Positions 15,787 through 23,378 of a stretch of DNA of 64,000 bases are shown here, piece by piece. A program made the position numbers and the translations under genes. The stretch comes from Adlercreutzia mucosicola DSM 19490. GTDB taxonomy: Bacteria; Actinomycetota; Coriobacteriia; Coriobacteriales; Eggerthellaceae. Below the pieces are notes generated by a model. The model was not told where the DNA came from, searched no databases, and saw only the letters and a program-made list of their open reading frames with translations. Position 1 is the stretch's first letter; each line of letters starts with the position of its first letter. The stretch spans positions 1-64,000 of the forward strand of contig NZ_AUGK01000013.1 in NCBI RefSeq assembly GCF_000422625.1, in the 5' to 3' direction.

Positions 15787-15809
15787 CAGTTTCACCTCTC
15801 GTGAAACTG
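15787..15809. promoter_or_regulatory. Perfect inverted repeat in the leader of the Rpn gene
   Basis: CAGTTTCAC (15787-15795) and GTGAAACTG (15801-15809) around CTCTC form a 9-bp perfect inverted repeat. It begins about 10 bases after the predicted transcription start, so it may be an operator or an RNA hairpin controlling the nuclease. Confidence 0.55.
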
Positions 15810-15825
15810 TAAGAACATTTGTTTC

Positions 15826-15854
15826 ATTATAGAGTTTTGAGATAACGATTTCAA
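15826..15854 (-). promoter_or_regulatory. Strong sigma70-type promoter of the Rpn gene
   Basis: On the reverse strand TTGAAA (15854-15849), a 17-base spacer and TATAAT (15831-15826) form a near-consensus promoter, about 98 bases before the ATG at 15728. Confidence 0.8.
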
Positions 15855-15897
15855 GAGGAAAATAGTACCAATTTGAAAAGAGAGGCCCCCTTCTAAA

Positions 15898-15929
15898 CGA
15901 AGAGCCGCCCCTTTCAGGACGGCCCTTCG
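15898..15929 (-). terminator. Terminator after gatB
   Basis: On the reverse strand CGAAGGGCCGTCC and GGGGCGGCTCTTCG pair over 13 positions with two G-T pairs, followed by TTTAG. It lies about 35 bases after the gatB stop. Confidence 0.65.
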
Positions 15930-15961
15930 CGACGCAAGGCAAAACTGACGACTTCGCTTCC

Positions 15962-17542
15962 CTACCCCAGCTTCTTCGCCAGAAGCTCGTTGATGATCTT
16001 GGGGTTGCCCTGGCCGCGCATGGCCTTCATGCACTGGCCCACGAAAAAGCCGATGAGCTTGTCGTTGCCGTCGCGGTAACGGGCCACTTCGTCGGGGTTG
16101 GCGGCGATCACCTCGTCCACCACCGCTTCGATGGCGTCGGTATCGGACACCTGCTTCATACCGCGGGCCTCCACAATGGCCTCAGGGTCGGCGTCCTCGT
16201 CCATGATGGCGGCGAACACCTCCTTGGCCTGCTTGGAGGAGATGACATCGGCGACCGTCAGCTTCACGAGAGCCACCGCGCGGGCGGCCGAGAGCGGTGT
16301 TGCGGCCAGCGCCTCGCCCTCGTGGGCGTTCAGCCACGCCGTCACATCGTTGATGATGAGGTTCGCAAGCGGCTTGGCGAACGCGCCGCCGTCGGCCTCG
16401 GCGGCAGCCAGCGCCATGCACTCGTCAAAGAAGTCTGCGGTAGCGCGGTGTTCCACCAGGTGGCGAGCATCGTAGGAGGTGAGCCCGAAGTCAGCGGCAT
16501 AGCGGGCCGCCTTCTGGTCGGGCAGCTCGGGCAGCTTGGCCCGCACCCCTTCGATGAACTCGTCGGTGAGATCATAGGGCGCCAAGTCGGGCTCGGGGAA
16601 CAGGCGGTAGTCGTCGGCGGTCTCCTTCACGCGCATGACGATGGTGCGCTTGGCGGACGGGTCCCAGTGACGCGTCTCCTGGTAGATGACGCCCCCCTCT
16701 TCCAGCACCTCGGCCTGACGGCAGATCTCATAGGCCAAGCCGTCGTGGAGGTTCTTGAAGGAGTTCATGTTCTTCAGCTCGGTCTTGGTGCCGAAAGCAG
16801 TGGTGCCGCGACGGCGCAGGGACACGTTGCCGTCGCAGCGGAGGCTGCCCTCCTCCATGGAGCAGTCGGAGATACCGATGGCCAGGTAAATCTGGCGCAG
16901 CTTCTGCATGAACAGGCGCGCCTCCTCGGGCGTGCGCAGGTCGGGCTCGGTCACCAACTCGATCAAGGGCGTGCCGGCGCGGTTGTAGTCTACCAGCGAG
17001 TGCGTGGCCCCGGCGATGCGGCCCTCCCCGCCGCCGAGGTGCACCATCTTGCCGGCGTCCTCCTCCATGTGGATGCGGGTGATGCCCACATGGGCCACGT
17101 ACCCGTCCTCGGTGCGCGTGATGTTGCCGTCGCGCTCACCGGGCGCAAGGGCGTCCAGGCGGTAGCGCTCGGCAGCCCCGCGGCCGTCCACATCCAGATC
17201 CAAGTGACCGCGCATGCAGAAGGCGATGGGGCCCTGGGTGGTTTGGAAGTTCTTCGCCATATCAGGGTACATGTAGTTCTTGCGGTAGAACATCGAGTGC
17301 TTCTCGATGTCGCAGTTGGTGGCCAAACCCGCCAGCACGATGGACTCGATGGCGGCGCGGTTGGGCACGGGAAGCGCCCCGGGCAGCCCCAGGCACACCG
17401 GGCAGGTGTGGGTGTTGGGGGCCGCGCCGAACTCCAGCTTGCAGCCGCAGAACATCTTCGTCTCCAGGGTGGTCAGCTCGGCGTGAATTTCCAGGCCGAT
17501 GACGGCCTCCCAGGTCTCAAATACCTCTTCCAGCGTTTTCAT
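15962..17542 (-). CDS. gatB: Asp-tRNA(Asn)/Glu-tRNA(Gln) amidotransferase subunit B
   Basis: The protein has 526 residues, slightly longer than the usual ~480. The N-terminus has WEAVIGLEIHAEL and KMFCGCKLEFGAAPNTHTCP, whose CGC and CPVC cysteines bind zinc, then RKNYMYPDMAKNFQTTQG and LVDYNRAGTPLIELVTEPDL. The GatB/Yqey C-terminal domain ends KAMRGQGNPKIINELL. With GatA and GatC it converts mischarged Glu-tRNA(Gln) or Asp-tRNA(Asn) to the correct amide forms. The ATG at 17542 follows the gatA stop TAA without a gap. Confidence 0.97.
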   Translation of the reverse strand: MKTLEEVFETWEAVIGLEIHAELTTLETKMFCGCKLEFGAAPNTHTCPVCLGLPGALPVPNRAAIESIVLAGLATNCDIEKHSMFYRKNYMYPDMAKNFQTTQGPIAFCMRGHLDLDVDGRGAAERYRLDALAPGERDGNITRTEDGYVAHVGITRIHMEEDAGKMVHLGGGEGRIAGATHSLVDYNRAGTPLIELVTEPDLRTPEEARLFMQKLRQIYLAIGISDCSMEEGSLRCDGNVSLRRRGTTAFGTKTELKNMNSFKNLHDGLAYEICRQAEVLEEGGVIYQETRHWDPSAKRTIVMRVKETADDYRLFPEPDLAPYDLTDEFIEGVRAKLPELPDQKAARYAADFGLTSYDARHLVEHRATADFFDECMALAAAEADGGAFAKPLANLIINDVTAWLNAHEGEALAATPLSAARAVALVKLTVADVISSKQAKEVFAAIMDEDADPEAIVEARGMKQVSDTDAIEAVVDEVIAANPDEVARYRDGNDKLIGFFVGQCMKAMRGQGNPKIINELLAKKLG

Positions 17543-19036
17543 TTACGCACCCACCTTTCCGTCGGCGTAGTCGGGGGCCACGGGCGCCGGGCCGTAGACG
17601 GTCTCCAGGGCCGCTGCGGCGCGAAACATGTTCGCGTCCTTGAAGGGCGGCGCGATGAGCTGCACGCCCACGGGCAGGCCCGTGTCGGCGCCCAGGCCCA
17701 CGGGCACGGACATGCCGCCGTTGCCGGCGATGTTGATGGAGATGGTGAACATGTCGCCCAAATACATCTCGGTGGGATCACCGATCTCGCCGAGCTTGAA
17801 GGCCGTGCGCGGGGCCACCGGCGCGAGGATGCAGTCCACCGACTCGTAGGCGACGGCAAAGTCGCGGGTGATGAGGGTGCGCACCTGCTGAGCCGGGTAG
17901 TAGTACGTGTCGTACACGCCAGCCGACAAAAGGTAGCTGCCGAGCATGATGCGGCGGCGCGCCTCGGGTCCGAAGCCGCGGGCGCGGCTGGCCTCGTACT
18001 GGCTGCCCAGGTCTTTGTGGCCCGGATCGCAGTAGCCGTAGCGCACCGAGTCGAAGCGGGCCAGGTTGCTGAAGGCCTCGCAGGGACCCAGCACGTAGTA
18101 GGCACTCATGGCCGCCTGGGCATGGGGCAGCTCCACCTCCACGAGCTCGGCGCCCATCTTCTCCAGGGCGAGGGCGGCCTCCTGGGTCTTGGCCCTCACC
18201 TCGGGGGCCAAGCCGGCGGCCTCCAAGAACGCGGGCACGACACCGACCTTCATTCCGCGCACCCCCTCGGCGAGGTTCGCCGTGAAGTCCACGTCGCTCG
18301 GCTGGCTCGTGCAGTCCAACGCGTCGCGACCGGCGATGGCGTTCAGAACAAGAGCCGCGTCTTCCACCGAGCGGGCGAAGGGGCCCACCTGGTCCAGCGA
18401 GCTGCCGAAGGCCACCACGCCGTAGCGCGAGACCACGCCGTAGGTGGGCTTCACGGCCACCAGGCCGCAGAAGGAGCCGGGCTGGCGGATGGAGCCGCCG
18501 GTATCGGAGCCGAGGGACACGGGTACGAGGCCCGCCGCCACGGCCGCGGCGCTGCCGCCCGAGGAGCCGCCGGGCACGCGCTCGGTATCCCACGGGTTGC
18601 GCGTGGGCCCGAAGGCGGAGGTCTCAGTGGAGCCGCCGAAGGCGAACTCGTCCATGTTCAGCTTGCCGATGGGCAGCGCCCCGGCCCGCAGGGTGCGCTC
18701 CACGCAAGTGGCGGTGTAGGGCGACACGTAGTCGCGCAGCATGTTCGAGGCGCAGGTGGTATGGGTGCCCGTCAGGTTCAGGTTGTCCTTGTAGCCCACA
18801 GGCACGCCGGCCAGAGGCCCCATCTCGGCCAGGCGCCCCTCGGCGATGGCCCCGTCGATGCGGGCAGCGGCATCCAGGGCCAGCGCCTCGGTGGTCTCCA
18901 GGAAGGAGTGCACTACCCCGTCGGCGGCCTCGATGCGCTCGAAGGTACCGCGGGCCACCTCGGCGGCGGAGAACTCCTTGGCGGTGAGCCCCGCCTGGAG
19001 CTCGCCGATGGACATGCTTCCGAACGGCGTTACCAT
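17543..19036 (-). CDS. gatA: Asp-tRNA(Asn)/Glu-tRNA(Gln) amidotransferase subunit A
   Basis: The protein has 497 residues, normal for GatA. It is the glutaminase subunit of the amidase-signature family: the catalytic Lys is in GVPVGYKDNLNLTGTHTTCA, and the cis-Ser and nucleophile Ser are in VSLGSDTGGSIRQPGSFCGL; RVPGGSSGGSAAAVAAG is the Gly/Ser-rich core. The ammonia it frees passes to GatB. The start overlaps the gatC stop (TAATG), so the order gatC-gatA-gatB is one operon. Confidence 0.97.
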   Translation of the reverse strand: MVTPFGSMSIGELQAGLTAKEFSAAEVARGTFERIEAADGVVHSFLETTEALALDAAARIDGAIAEGRLAEMGPLAGVPVGYKDNLNLTGTHTTCASNMLRDYVSPYTATCVERTLRAGALPIGKLNMDEFAFGGSTETSAFGPTRNPWDTERVPGGSSGGSAAAVAAGLVPVSLGSDTGGSIRQPGSFCGLVAVKPTYGVVSRYGVVAFGSSLDQVGPFARSVEDAALVLNAIAGRDALDCTSQPSDVDFTANLAEGVRGMKVGVVPAFLEAAGLAPEVRAKTQEAALALEKMGAELVEVELPHAQAAMSAYYVLGPCEAFSNLARFDSVRYGYCDPGHKDLGSQYEASRARGFGPEARRRIMLGSYLLSAGVYDTYYYPAQQVRTLITRDFAVAYESVDCILAPVAPRTAFKLGEIGDPTEMYLGDMFTISINIAGNGGMSVPVGLGADTGLPVGVQLIAPPFKDANMFRAAAALETVYGPAPVAPDYADGKVGA

Positions 19037-19347
19037 TAGCGGTCACCCCCCTCGCCCAGAATGGACGGGATGAGGAAGCTGCCGCTCTCCTGCTTCGGGG
19101 CGTTCTCCAAGGCCACGGCCTGGGTGAAGCTGCCACGCACCGCGTCGTCGCGCATGACGTTCGACAGATCGCCGATAGGATGGAACGTGGGCTCCACGCC
19201 ATCCAAGTCGAACTCGGTGATGGGCGCGAGGCTGTCGATGATGGCGTTCAGGTCGGCCGTCATGGCGACGACCTCCTCCGCCGTAAGACCGATGCGGGTG
19301 TACTCGGCAATGCCCCGCACATCAGCCTCGGAAAGATGCTGCGTCAT
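19036..19347 (-). CDS. gatC: Asp-tRNA(Asn)/Glu-tRNA(Gln) amidotransferase subunit C
   Basis: The protein has 103 residues, the usual size. LSEADVRGIAEYTRIGLTAE at the N-terminus and the later FDLDGVEPTFHP and NVMRDDAV are characteristic GatC motifs (the belt around GatA). AAGGAG lies 10 bases before the ATG at 19347. TATCAT on the reverse strand near 19392-19387 is a possible -10. Confidence 0.95.
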   Translation of the reverse strand: MTQHLSEADVRGIAEYTRIGLTAEEVVAMTADLNAIIDSLAPITEFDLDGVEPTFHPIGDLSNVMRDDAVRGSFTQAVALENAPKQESGSFLIPSILGEGGDR

Positions 19348-19396
19348 GGCTGAGCGCTCCTTCTCGATTTCCGTAAGTCAACCGCCCTATGATAGC

Positions 19397-19426
19397 AAAA
19401 AGCGGGGCCGCGAAGCGCGCCGCCCC
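19397..19426 (-). terminator. Intrinsic terminator upstream of gatC
   Basis: On the reverse strand GGGGC and CGCG pair with CGCG and GCCCC around a 3-base loop with a 2-base bulge, followed by GCTTTTTGC (T5 at 19401-19397). It would stop transcripts coming from the larE-like gene before gatC. Confidence 0.55.
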
Positions 19427-19478
19427 AGCGAGTGCGAAGATTTAGCAATTGAGCAGGGCAGTTCTTGTGTCAAATCTA

Positions 19479-19614
19479 GAGTTATGAGCGTCTCACTTCA
19501 CCACACCGCACGGCAGTTTGGAAGACAGTCGACAAAACGCCCGATCAGGGTATTGCAGAAAGCGGTAAGCCTATCGAATGGGGGACGAGCGAACCCCCGA
19601 GACGCTCATAACTC
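19479..19614. repeat. 136-bp element bounded by 16-bp perfect inverted repeats
   Basis: GAGTTATGAGCGTCTC at 19479-19494 and its exact complement GAGACGCTCATAACTC at 19599-19614 bound the element. With one mismatch the arms extend four to five bases outward (ATCT-x-GAG). The same 16-mer recurs at 50786-50801 with a partial partner at 50864-50875. Between the arms no coding frame is convincing. It looks like a small non-coding mobile or regulatory element. Confidence 0.7.
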
Positions 19615-19717
19615 GAGATCCGGCGCATTTTCCGACCCCTTCGCCGACCGAGACTCCTAGGCACAAAGCCGCCGCCCCAAGCTACAGCCTTCGCAGAGGG
19701 AAGGAGTCCCAGGCGCC

Positions 19718-20440
19718 CTACAGCCCCCGGGCCCGAGCTGCCTCGGCCAAGGAAGCCTCGGTAATGGGCTCCCCCTCGGACACGTACACCGCCAGGCACG
19801 GAAAGCTCGGCTTGGCGGCCATGAGGGCGCCGGGGGCCAGGCCGAAGCGCTCCTCCAAGCCGGCCAATACATGGCGCACGTTGGCCTTGGTCATGCCGGC
19901 GCGGCGCAGGGGAGAGACCACCCCCGCCTCGGCCAGGGCCTTGAAACCGGGGCGACGCGCAGGGTCATCGGAGGCGTTGGTGCCGTCCACGATCACCGTG
20001 AAGCCGTCGGCCGCCGCAGCGGCGCGCACCTCCTGGAAGATGAAGCGCTTGCAGCGATAGCAGCGGTCGGGCGGGTTCGCGCAGATAGCCCCATCGGCGA
20101 GCACGTCGGCCTCCACCACCGTGAGGGGAACATCCAAGGCGTCGGCGACAGCCCGGGCGTCGGCCAGCTCGAAGGCCGGCTGGAAGGCGGTCTTCACCAG
20201 GTAAGCATGCACCTCGCAGCCCGCCAACTTCGCCGCCGCCAGCAGAAGCGACGAATCGCAGCCGCCCGAGAAGGCCACGGCCAACTTCGGCTCCCGCAGC
20301 AGGTACATCTCCAGCGGCTCGCCGAAGAGGTGCTGGCCCGGGCCCACATCCTCGGCATCCTCGGCCACGCGGGACTCGAAGTCGGAAACATCCCGCTGCG
20401 CCCCTTCTTCAAGCCCGTCGATCTTCGTCACGTCCACCAC
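19718..20440 (-). CDS. larE: LarE-like ATP-pyrophosphatase sulfur transferase, short C-terminus
   Basis: The protein has 240 residues. VAFSGGCDSSLLLAAA is the SGGxDS PP-loop, NPPDRCYRCKRFIF holds the sacrificial-Cys region, and IVDGTNASDDPARRPGFKAL and AKPSFPCLAVYVSEGEPIT are the LarE/NadE-like motifs. LarE makes the nickel-pincer cofactor of lactate racemase by giving up Cys sulfur. The family usually goes on 30-40 residues past this point (a G-x-R-x-hydrophobic-R-V-R segment); here a stop follows LAEAARARGL. larA, larB and larC are not in the window. The GTG start at 20440 is tentative. Family is firm; whether it is active is open. Confidence 0.75.
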   Translation of the reverse strand: MVDVTKIDGLEEGAQRDVSDFESRVAEDAEDVGPGQHLFGEPLEMYLLREPKLAVAFSGGCDSSLLLAAAKLAGCEVHAYLVKTAFQPAFELADARAVADALDVPLTVVEADVLADGAICANPPDRCYRCKRFIFQEVRAAAAADGFTVIVDGTNASDDPARRPGFKALAEAGVVSPLRRAGMTKANVRHVLAGLEERFGLAPGALMAAKPSFPCLAVYVSEGEPITEASLAEAARARGL

Positions 20441-20503
20441 ACGCCTTTACTCTCACACATCCACCTCACACCGATCACCACGCGACCGCCTCTCGCAAGG
20501 TGC

Positions 20504-20589
20504 CGCAGGGACGACCTTCGGGCTGCCCTCGTCGGTCGCCACCCGGCACGACCCCCATCGCAGGGGCAGGCTGAAACCCGCCCCTGCGA
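20504..20589. repeat. REP-like intergenic repeat with hairpin
   Basis: CGCAGGGACGACCTTCGGGC at 20504-20523 matches the repeats at 26161 and 26208. It is followed by a perfect 10-bp hairpin, TCGCAGGGGC (20558-20567) and GCCCCTGCGA (20580-20589). The region lies between the PARG-like gene and the larE-like gene and may also end the former's transcript. Confidence 0.5.
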
Positions 20590-20614
20590 AGGCCCGACCA
20601 GGACAGCACATTCC

Positions 20615-21523
20615 CTAACGCAGCGTGATGCCCTCGGGCAGCTCCACGTCGCGCCAATCCTCGTCCTCGCCGCAACTGTCGTCCTCGGCCGCGACCGGTG
20701 CCGCAACGGGGCGCTCAGGCTCAGCGGCGCCGAAGACGGCACGGAACGCGTCGGCATGCAGGCGCGGCACCGCGAACACGATGCGGGAGATGGAGCCGGG
20801 ATGCTCGGCGATCCAGACACGGAACAACTCGATGACCTGGGCCGGCTCGTAGCCGTTGCGACCACAGCCGAAAGCGCCCACGACCAGGGTCTCCGCCCCG
20901 TTCGCCGCCGCAATGCGCAGGATGGTCTCGATGCGGTCGGCCAGCGCCTTGTCGCACTCGCGCTCAGAGCGATGATTTTCCAGCGCATAACCGCGCACGG
21001 GCTCGGGCAGCGCAATCACGTCGGCGCGGCGCACGTCGCCCCCGCGGGAGAACAGCACCGCCGGCAAGTAGGCCGCCCGATCGGTAAACAGCGAGCCACG
21101 ACGGTAGTCCCTGTTCTTGCGGTGGTACTCATCGGCAATACCCTGCAGCACCGGATACAGGTTGCTCTCAGCGCACAGGATCTGCTCGGGCCCGAAGGCA
21201 CCGTCCTCGTAGGCGCCGCCCGGGCGCGTGAAGGCCGCCGGATCCACCACGACGCACTTCCCCGCACCGTGGTGGTACAGCGCCTCGGGAGCGAACGACG
21301 TCACCACCCGGGTTTCCGTCGCCTCAGCCATCGGCTCGGGCAGCGGCAGGGCGCGGCCCTCTCCTTCCTCGTAGATGCGGGCGCCCTCGAGAGTCTCGGC
21401 CGTTTCCGCAGCGAATGCGGCCCGCATGAGCCCCGTATGTCGCACCGCCTCGCGACGCCGTTCCTCGCGCGCCTCGTCCCGACTCGGCCGACGCTCGGCC
21501 GTCCGCTCGCTGAAATCCGCCAT
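20615..21523 (-). CDS. TIGR02452 / DUF2263 protein, microbial PARG-like macrodomain
   Basis: The protein has 302 residues. It has the TIGR02452 layout: helical N-terminus (RREAVRHTGLMRAAFAAETA), VVDPAAFTRPGGAYEDGAFG, PEQILCAESNLYPVLQG, then SLFTDRAAYLPAVLFSRGGD and late GAFGCGRNGYEPAQV (macrodomain phosphate loop). Members include bacterial poly(ADP-ribose) glycohydrolases, whose catalytic loop reads roughly G-x(5)-QEE-x-L. Here the aligned part is FGPEQILC, so only one of the two glutamates remains. The C-terminal ~40 residues are acidic. AAGGGG lies 8 bases before the ATG. Confidence 0.75.
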   Translation of the reverse strand: MADFSERTAERRPSRDEAREERRREAVRHTGLMRAAFAAETAETLEGARIYEEGEGRALPLPEPMAEATETRVVTSFAPEALYHHGAGKCVVVDPAAFTRPGGAYEDGAFGPEQILCAESNLYPVLQGIADEYHRKNRDYRRGSLFTDRAAYLPAVLFSRGGDVRRADVIALPEPVRGYALENHRSERECDKALADRIETILRIAAANGAETLVVGAFGCGRNGYEPAQVIELFRVWIAEHPGSISRIVFAVPRLHADAFRAVFGAAEPERPVAAPVAAEDDSCGEDEDWRDVELPEGITLR

Positions 21524-21678
21524 AGTGCGCCCCTTCCGTTTCGCGCGTTCCTCTCTAGCGGCCCCATTCTACAAGAAGCGCGCCCCCCTCGGGCGCAAAA
21601 TACGCGAAGTCGCCGCGGGGGCGCAATGGTTCGGGCGTACAATGGACGGGTAAAGCCCGCGCGAGGAAAGGGAGCACC

Positions 21679-22566
21679 ATGGCGGAAATTCGCGAGACCT
21701 ACATCGACTACCAGGGGTTCAAAACTTACTGCAAGATCGTCGGCGAGAACCAGCCCGGGAAGAAGACGCTGCTCATGTTGCACGGCGGCCCCGGTGCCAC
21801 CCACAACTACTTGCTGCCCTACGCCGAGATGGCCGACCGCTACGGGCGCCAGATCGTGTTCTACGACCAGATCGGCTGCGGCAAATCGAACATCCCCCAT
21901 CAAGATGACAGCTTCTACCATTACGATCTGTGGGTGAACGAGTTCTACGCCGTGCGCGAGGCCCTGGGGCTTGACGACATCCACCTGTTCGGCAACTCCT
22001 GGGGCGGCATGCTGGGCATGCTGTGCATGATGAAGGACGATGCAGGCGTGAACTCGTTTGTGATCAACTCGTCGCCGGTGCGCATCGCCACCTGGCTGGA
22101 AGAGGCAAATCGCCTGATCAAGTACATGCCGGCCGAAATGCAGGCGGCCATCGCCGAGGCCGAGCGCACCGGCGACTACGAGACGCCTGCGGCCAAGGCG
22201 GCCTACGACGAGTACTACAAGCGCCACGTGACCGGCCTGTACGAACGCGACTACCCGCAGTACCTCATCGACGAGGTGGAGGGCACGGGCGAATGCTACG
22301 GCGTCATGCAGGGCGCCAGCGAGTTCGTCGTCACGGGTAAGATGCGCGATTGGGACGTACGCGAGGGCGTGCGTGACATCAAGGTGCCGTGCATGGCCCT
22401 GTCGGGCACCGACGACGAGGGCACGCCGCTCGTCATCAAGGAGGGCGTCGACTGCATCCCCGGCTGCGAGTGGGTCCTTATCGCTGGCGCGCCCCACATG
22501 TCCTGCGTCACCCACCCCATCGAGTCCATGGAGGCCGTCGAGAACTTCATCAGCCGCTTCGAGTAG
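21679..22566 (+). CDS. pip: Proline iminopeptidase-family alpha/beta hydrolase
   Basis: The protein has 295 residues. TLLMLHGGPGATHNYLLPY gives the HGGPG oxyanion motif of family S33, FYDQIGCGKSNIP follows, and HLFGNSWGGMLGMLCM carries the nucleophile Ser (GxSxGG). A late Asp (SGTDDEGTP) and His (AGAPHMSCV) complete the triad. These enzymes remove N-terminal proline from peptides; short-chain relatives act on amino amides, so the exact substrate is inferred. No signal peptide, so cytoplasmic. GAGGAAAGGGAG precedes the ATG, and a strong terminator follows. Confidence 0.85.
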   Translation: MAEIRETYIDYQGFKTYCKIVGENQPGKKTLLMLHGGPGATHNYLLPYAEMADRYGRQIVFYDQIGCGKSNIPHQDDSFYHYDLWVNEFYAVREALGLDDIHLFGNSWGGMLGMLCMMKDDAGVNSFVINSSPVRIATWLEEANRLIKYMPAEMQAAIAEAERTGDYETPAAKAAYDEYYKRHVTGLYERDYPQYLIDEVEGTGECYGVMQGASEFVVTGKMRDWDVREGVRDIKVPCMALSGTDDEGTPLVIKEGVDCIPGCEWVLIAGAPHMSCVTHPIESMEAVENFISRFE

Positions 22567-22586
22567 CGCCGTCCGCTGGCAAGACG

Positions 22587-22617
22587 AAGGGCACCTCAAT
22601 GAGGTGCCCTTTCTGTT
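22587..22617 (+). terminator. Intrinsic terminator after the iminopeptidase gene
   Basis: AAGGGCACCTC (22587-22597) and GAGGTGCCCTT (22601-22611) form a perfect 11-bp stem with loop AAT, followed by TCTGTTT. It may also serve the convergent Fic gene. Confidence 0.85.
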
Positions 22618-22644
22618 TACGGGTACACGAACAGCGCCACCTAG

Positions 22645-23361
22645 TTAAGCCCCGATATGCGGCACCAAGGGCAGAAAACGGGCGACGAAATCGTCTTGGA
22701 AGCTGCGGCACGTATCCAGCAACCAGCCGGGCTCGTCCTCATAGTTGGCAAGCCCCCGATAGTAGAACTGCTTCATGGCATCGCCCACGATAAAGGGCGT
22801 CACATCGCTGCGCAGGCATTCGCGGAACATGACCATGCGGCCGATGCGACCGTTGCCGTCCTGGAAGGGGTGAATGCGCTCGAAGCGATAGTGGAAGTCA
22901 GCGATGTCCTCGAACCGCCGAGGACCCGCCTCATAGGTCGCGATCAACGCGGCAAGCCGCTCGGGAGCATCCTCGGGCAGGACCGTAATTACGCCGCCAA
23001 CTTCGTTGGGGAGCGTTTTGAACACGCCCGGCGCGAAAATGGGATCGGAAGCCGCCTGGTCGGTTCCCCCCTCGAGCATGCGATGGAACTCTAGCAGTAA
23101 CTCCACCGTCAACGGGTCATCTGCCGTTTTCAGCATGGCATCGAAAAGGCGGAAGTGGTTCGTGGCATCCTGCACATCTTGCACGCGCGCAGGACCATCC
23201 ACCGTGCGCGTCTCGAAGATCTGGCGCGTTTGCTCCTCGGTCAGGCGCGAACCCTCGATGTGATTGGAGTTGTAGGCCAGCTCAACCTGCGTCTTGTGGT
23301 AGATATTGCCCTCAAGCCCCAGGCGGCGCTGACGACGGTATTCCCCGAGGAGTTCGCGCAT
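22645..23361 (-). CDS. Fic-domain protein with N-terminal inhibitory motif
   Basis: The protein has 238 residues. The catalytic Fic motif RIHPFQDGNGRIGRMVMF (HPFxDGNGRxxR) is intact, so AMP transfer (or another nucleotide) to a protein hydroxyl is expected. Near the N-terminus SNHIEGSRLT fits the (S/T)xxxE(G/N) inhibitory helix, whose Glu blocks ATP in the resting enzyme (class II, built into the same chain). The flap region before it (FHYRFERIHPF) is normal. No antitoxin gene lies beside it, which fits self-inhibition. It is 17 bases downstream of ychF and weakly supported by a ribosome site, so it may depend on read-through. Confidence 0.88.
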   Translation of the reverse strand: MRELLGEYRRQRRLGLEGNIYHKTQVELAYNSNHIEGSRLTEEQTRQIFETRTVDGPARVQDVQDATNHFRLFDAMLKTADDPLTVELLLEFHRMLEGGTDQAASDPIFAPGVFKTLPNEVGGVITVLPEDAPERLAALIATYEAGPRRFEDIADFHYRFERIHPFQDGNGRIGRMVMFRECLRSDVTPFIVGDAMKQFYYRGLANYEDEPGWLLDTCRSFQDDFVARFLPLVPHIGA

Positions 23362-23378
23362 GACAATTCTCGCCGACG

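Larger units (their letters stand above)
19348..19717. other. Intergenic stretch with an inverted-repeat element between gatC and the larE-like gene
   Basis: No gene is supported here. The stretch holds the gatCAB promoter region, a terminator-like hairpin at 19404-19426 and the 136-base inverted-repeat element at 19479-19614. Confidence 0.6.

Noticed and set aside
16322-19039. A 905-codon forward open frame opposite gatA and gatB
   Set aside because: Same cause: antisense of two certain genes, translation is His/Val/Gly-rich and featureless.
19479-19614. A complete insertion sequence
   Set aside because: Only 136 bases, no transposase and no obvious target duplication.
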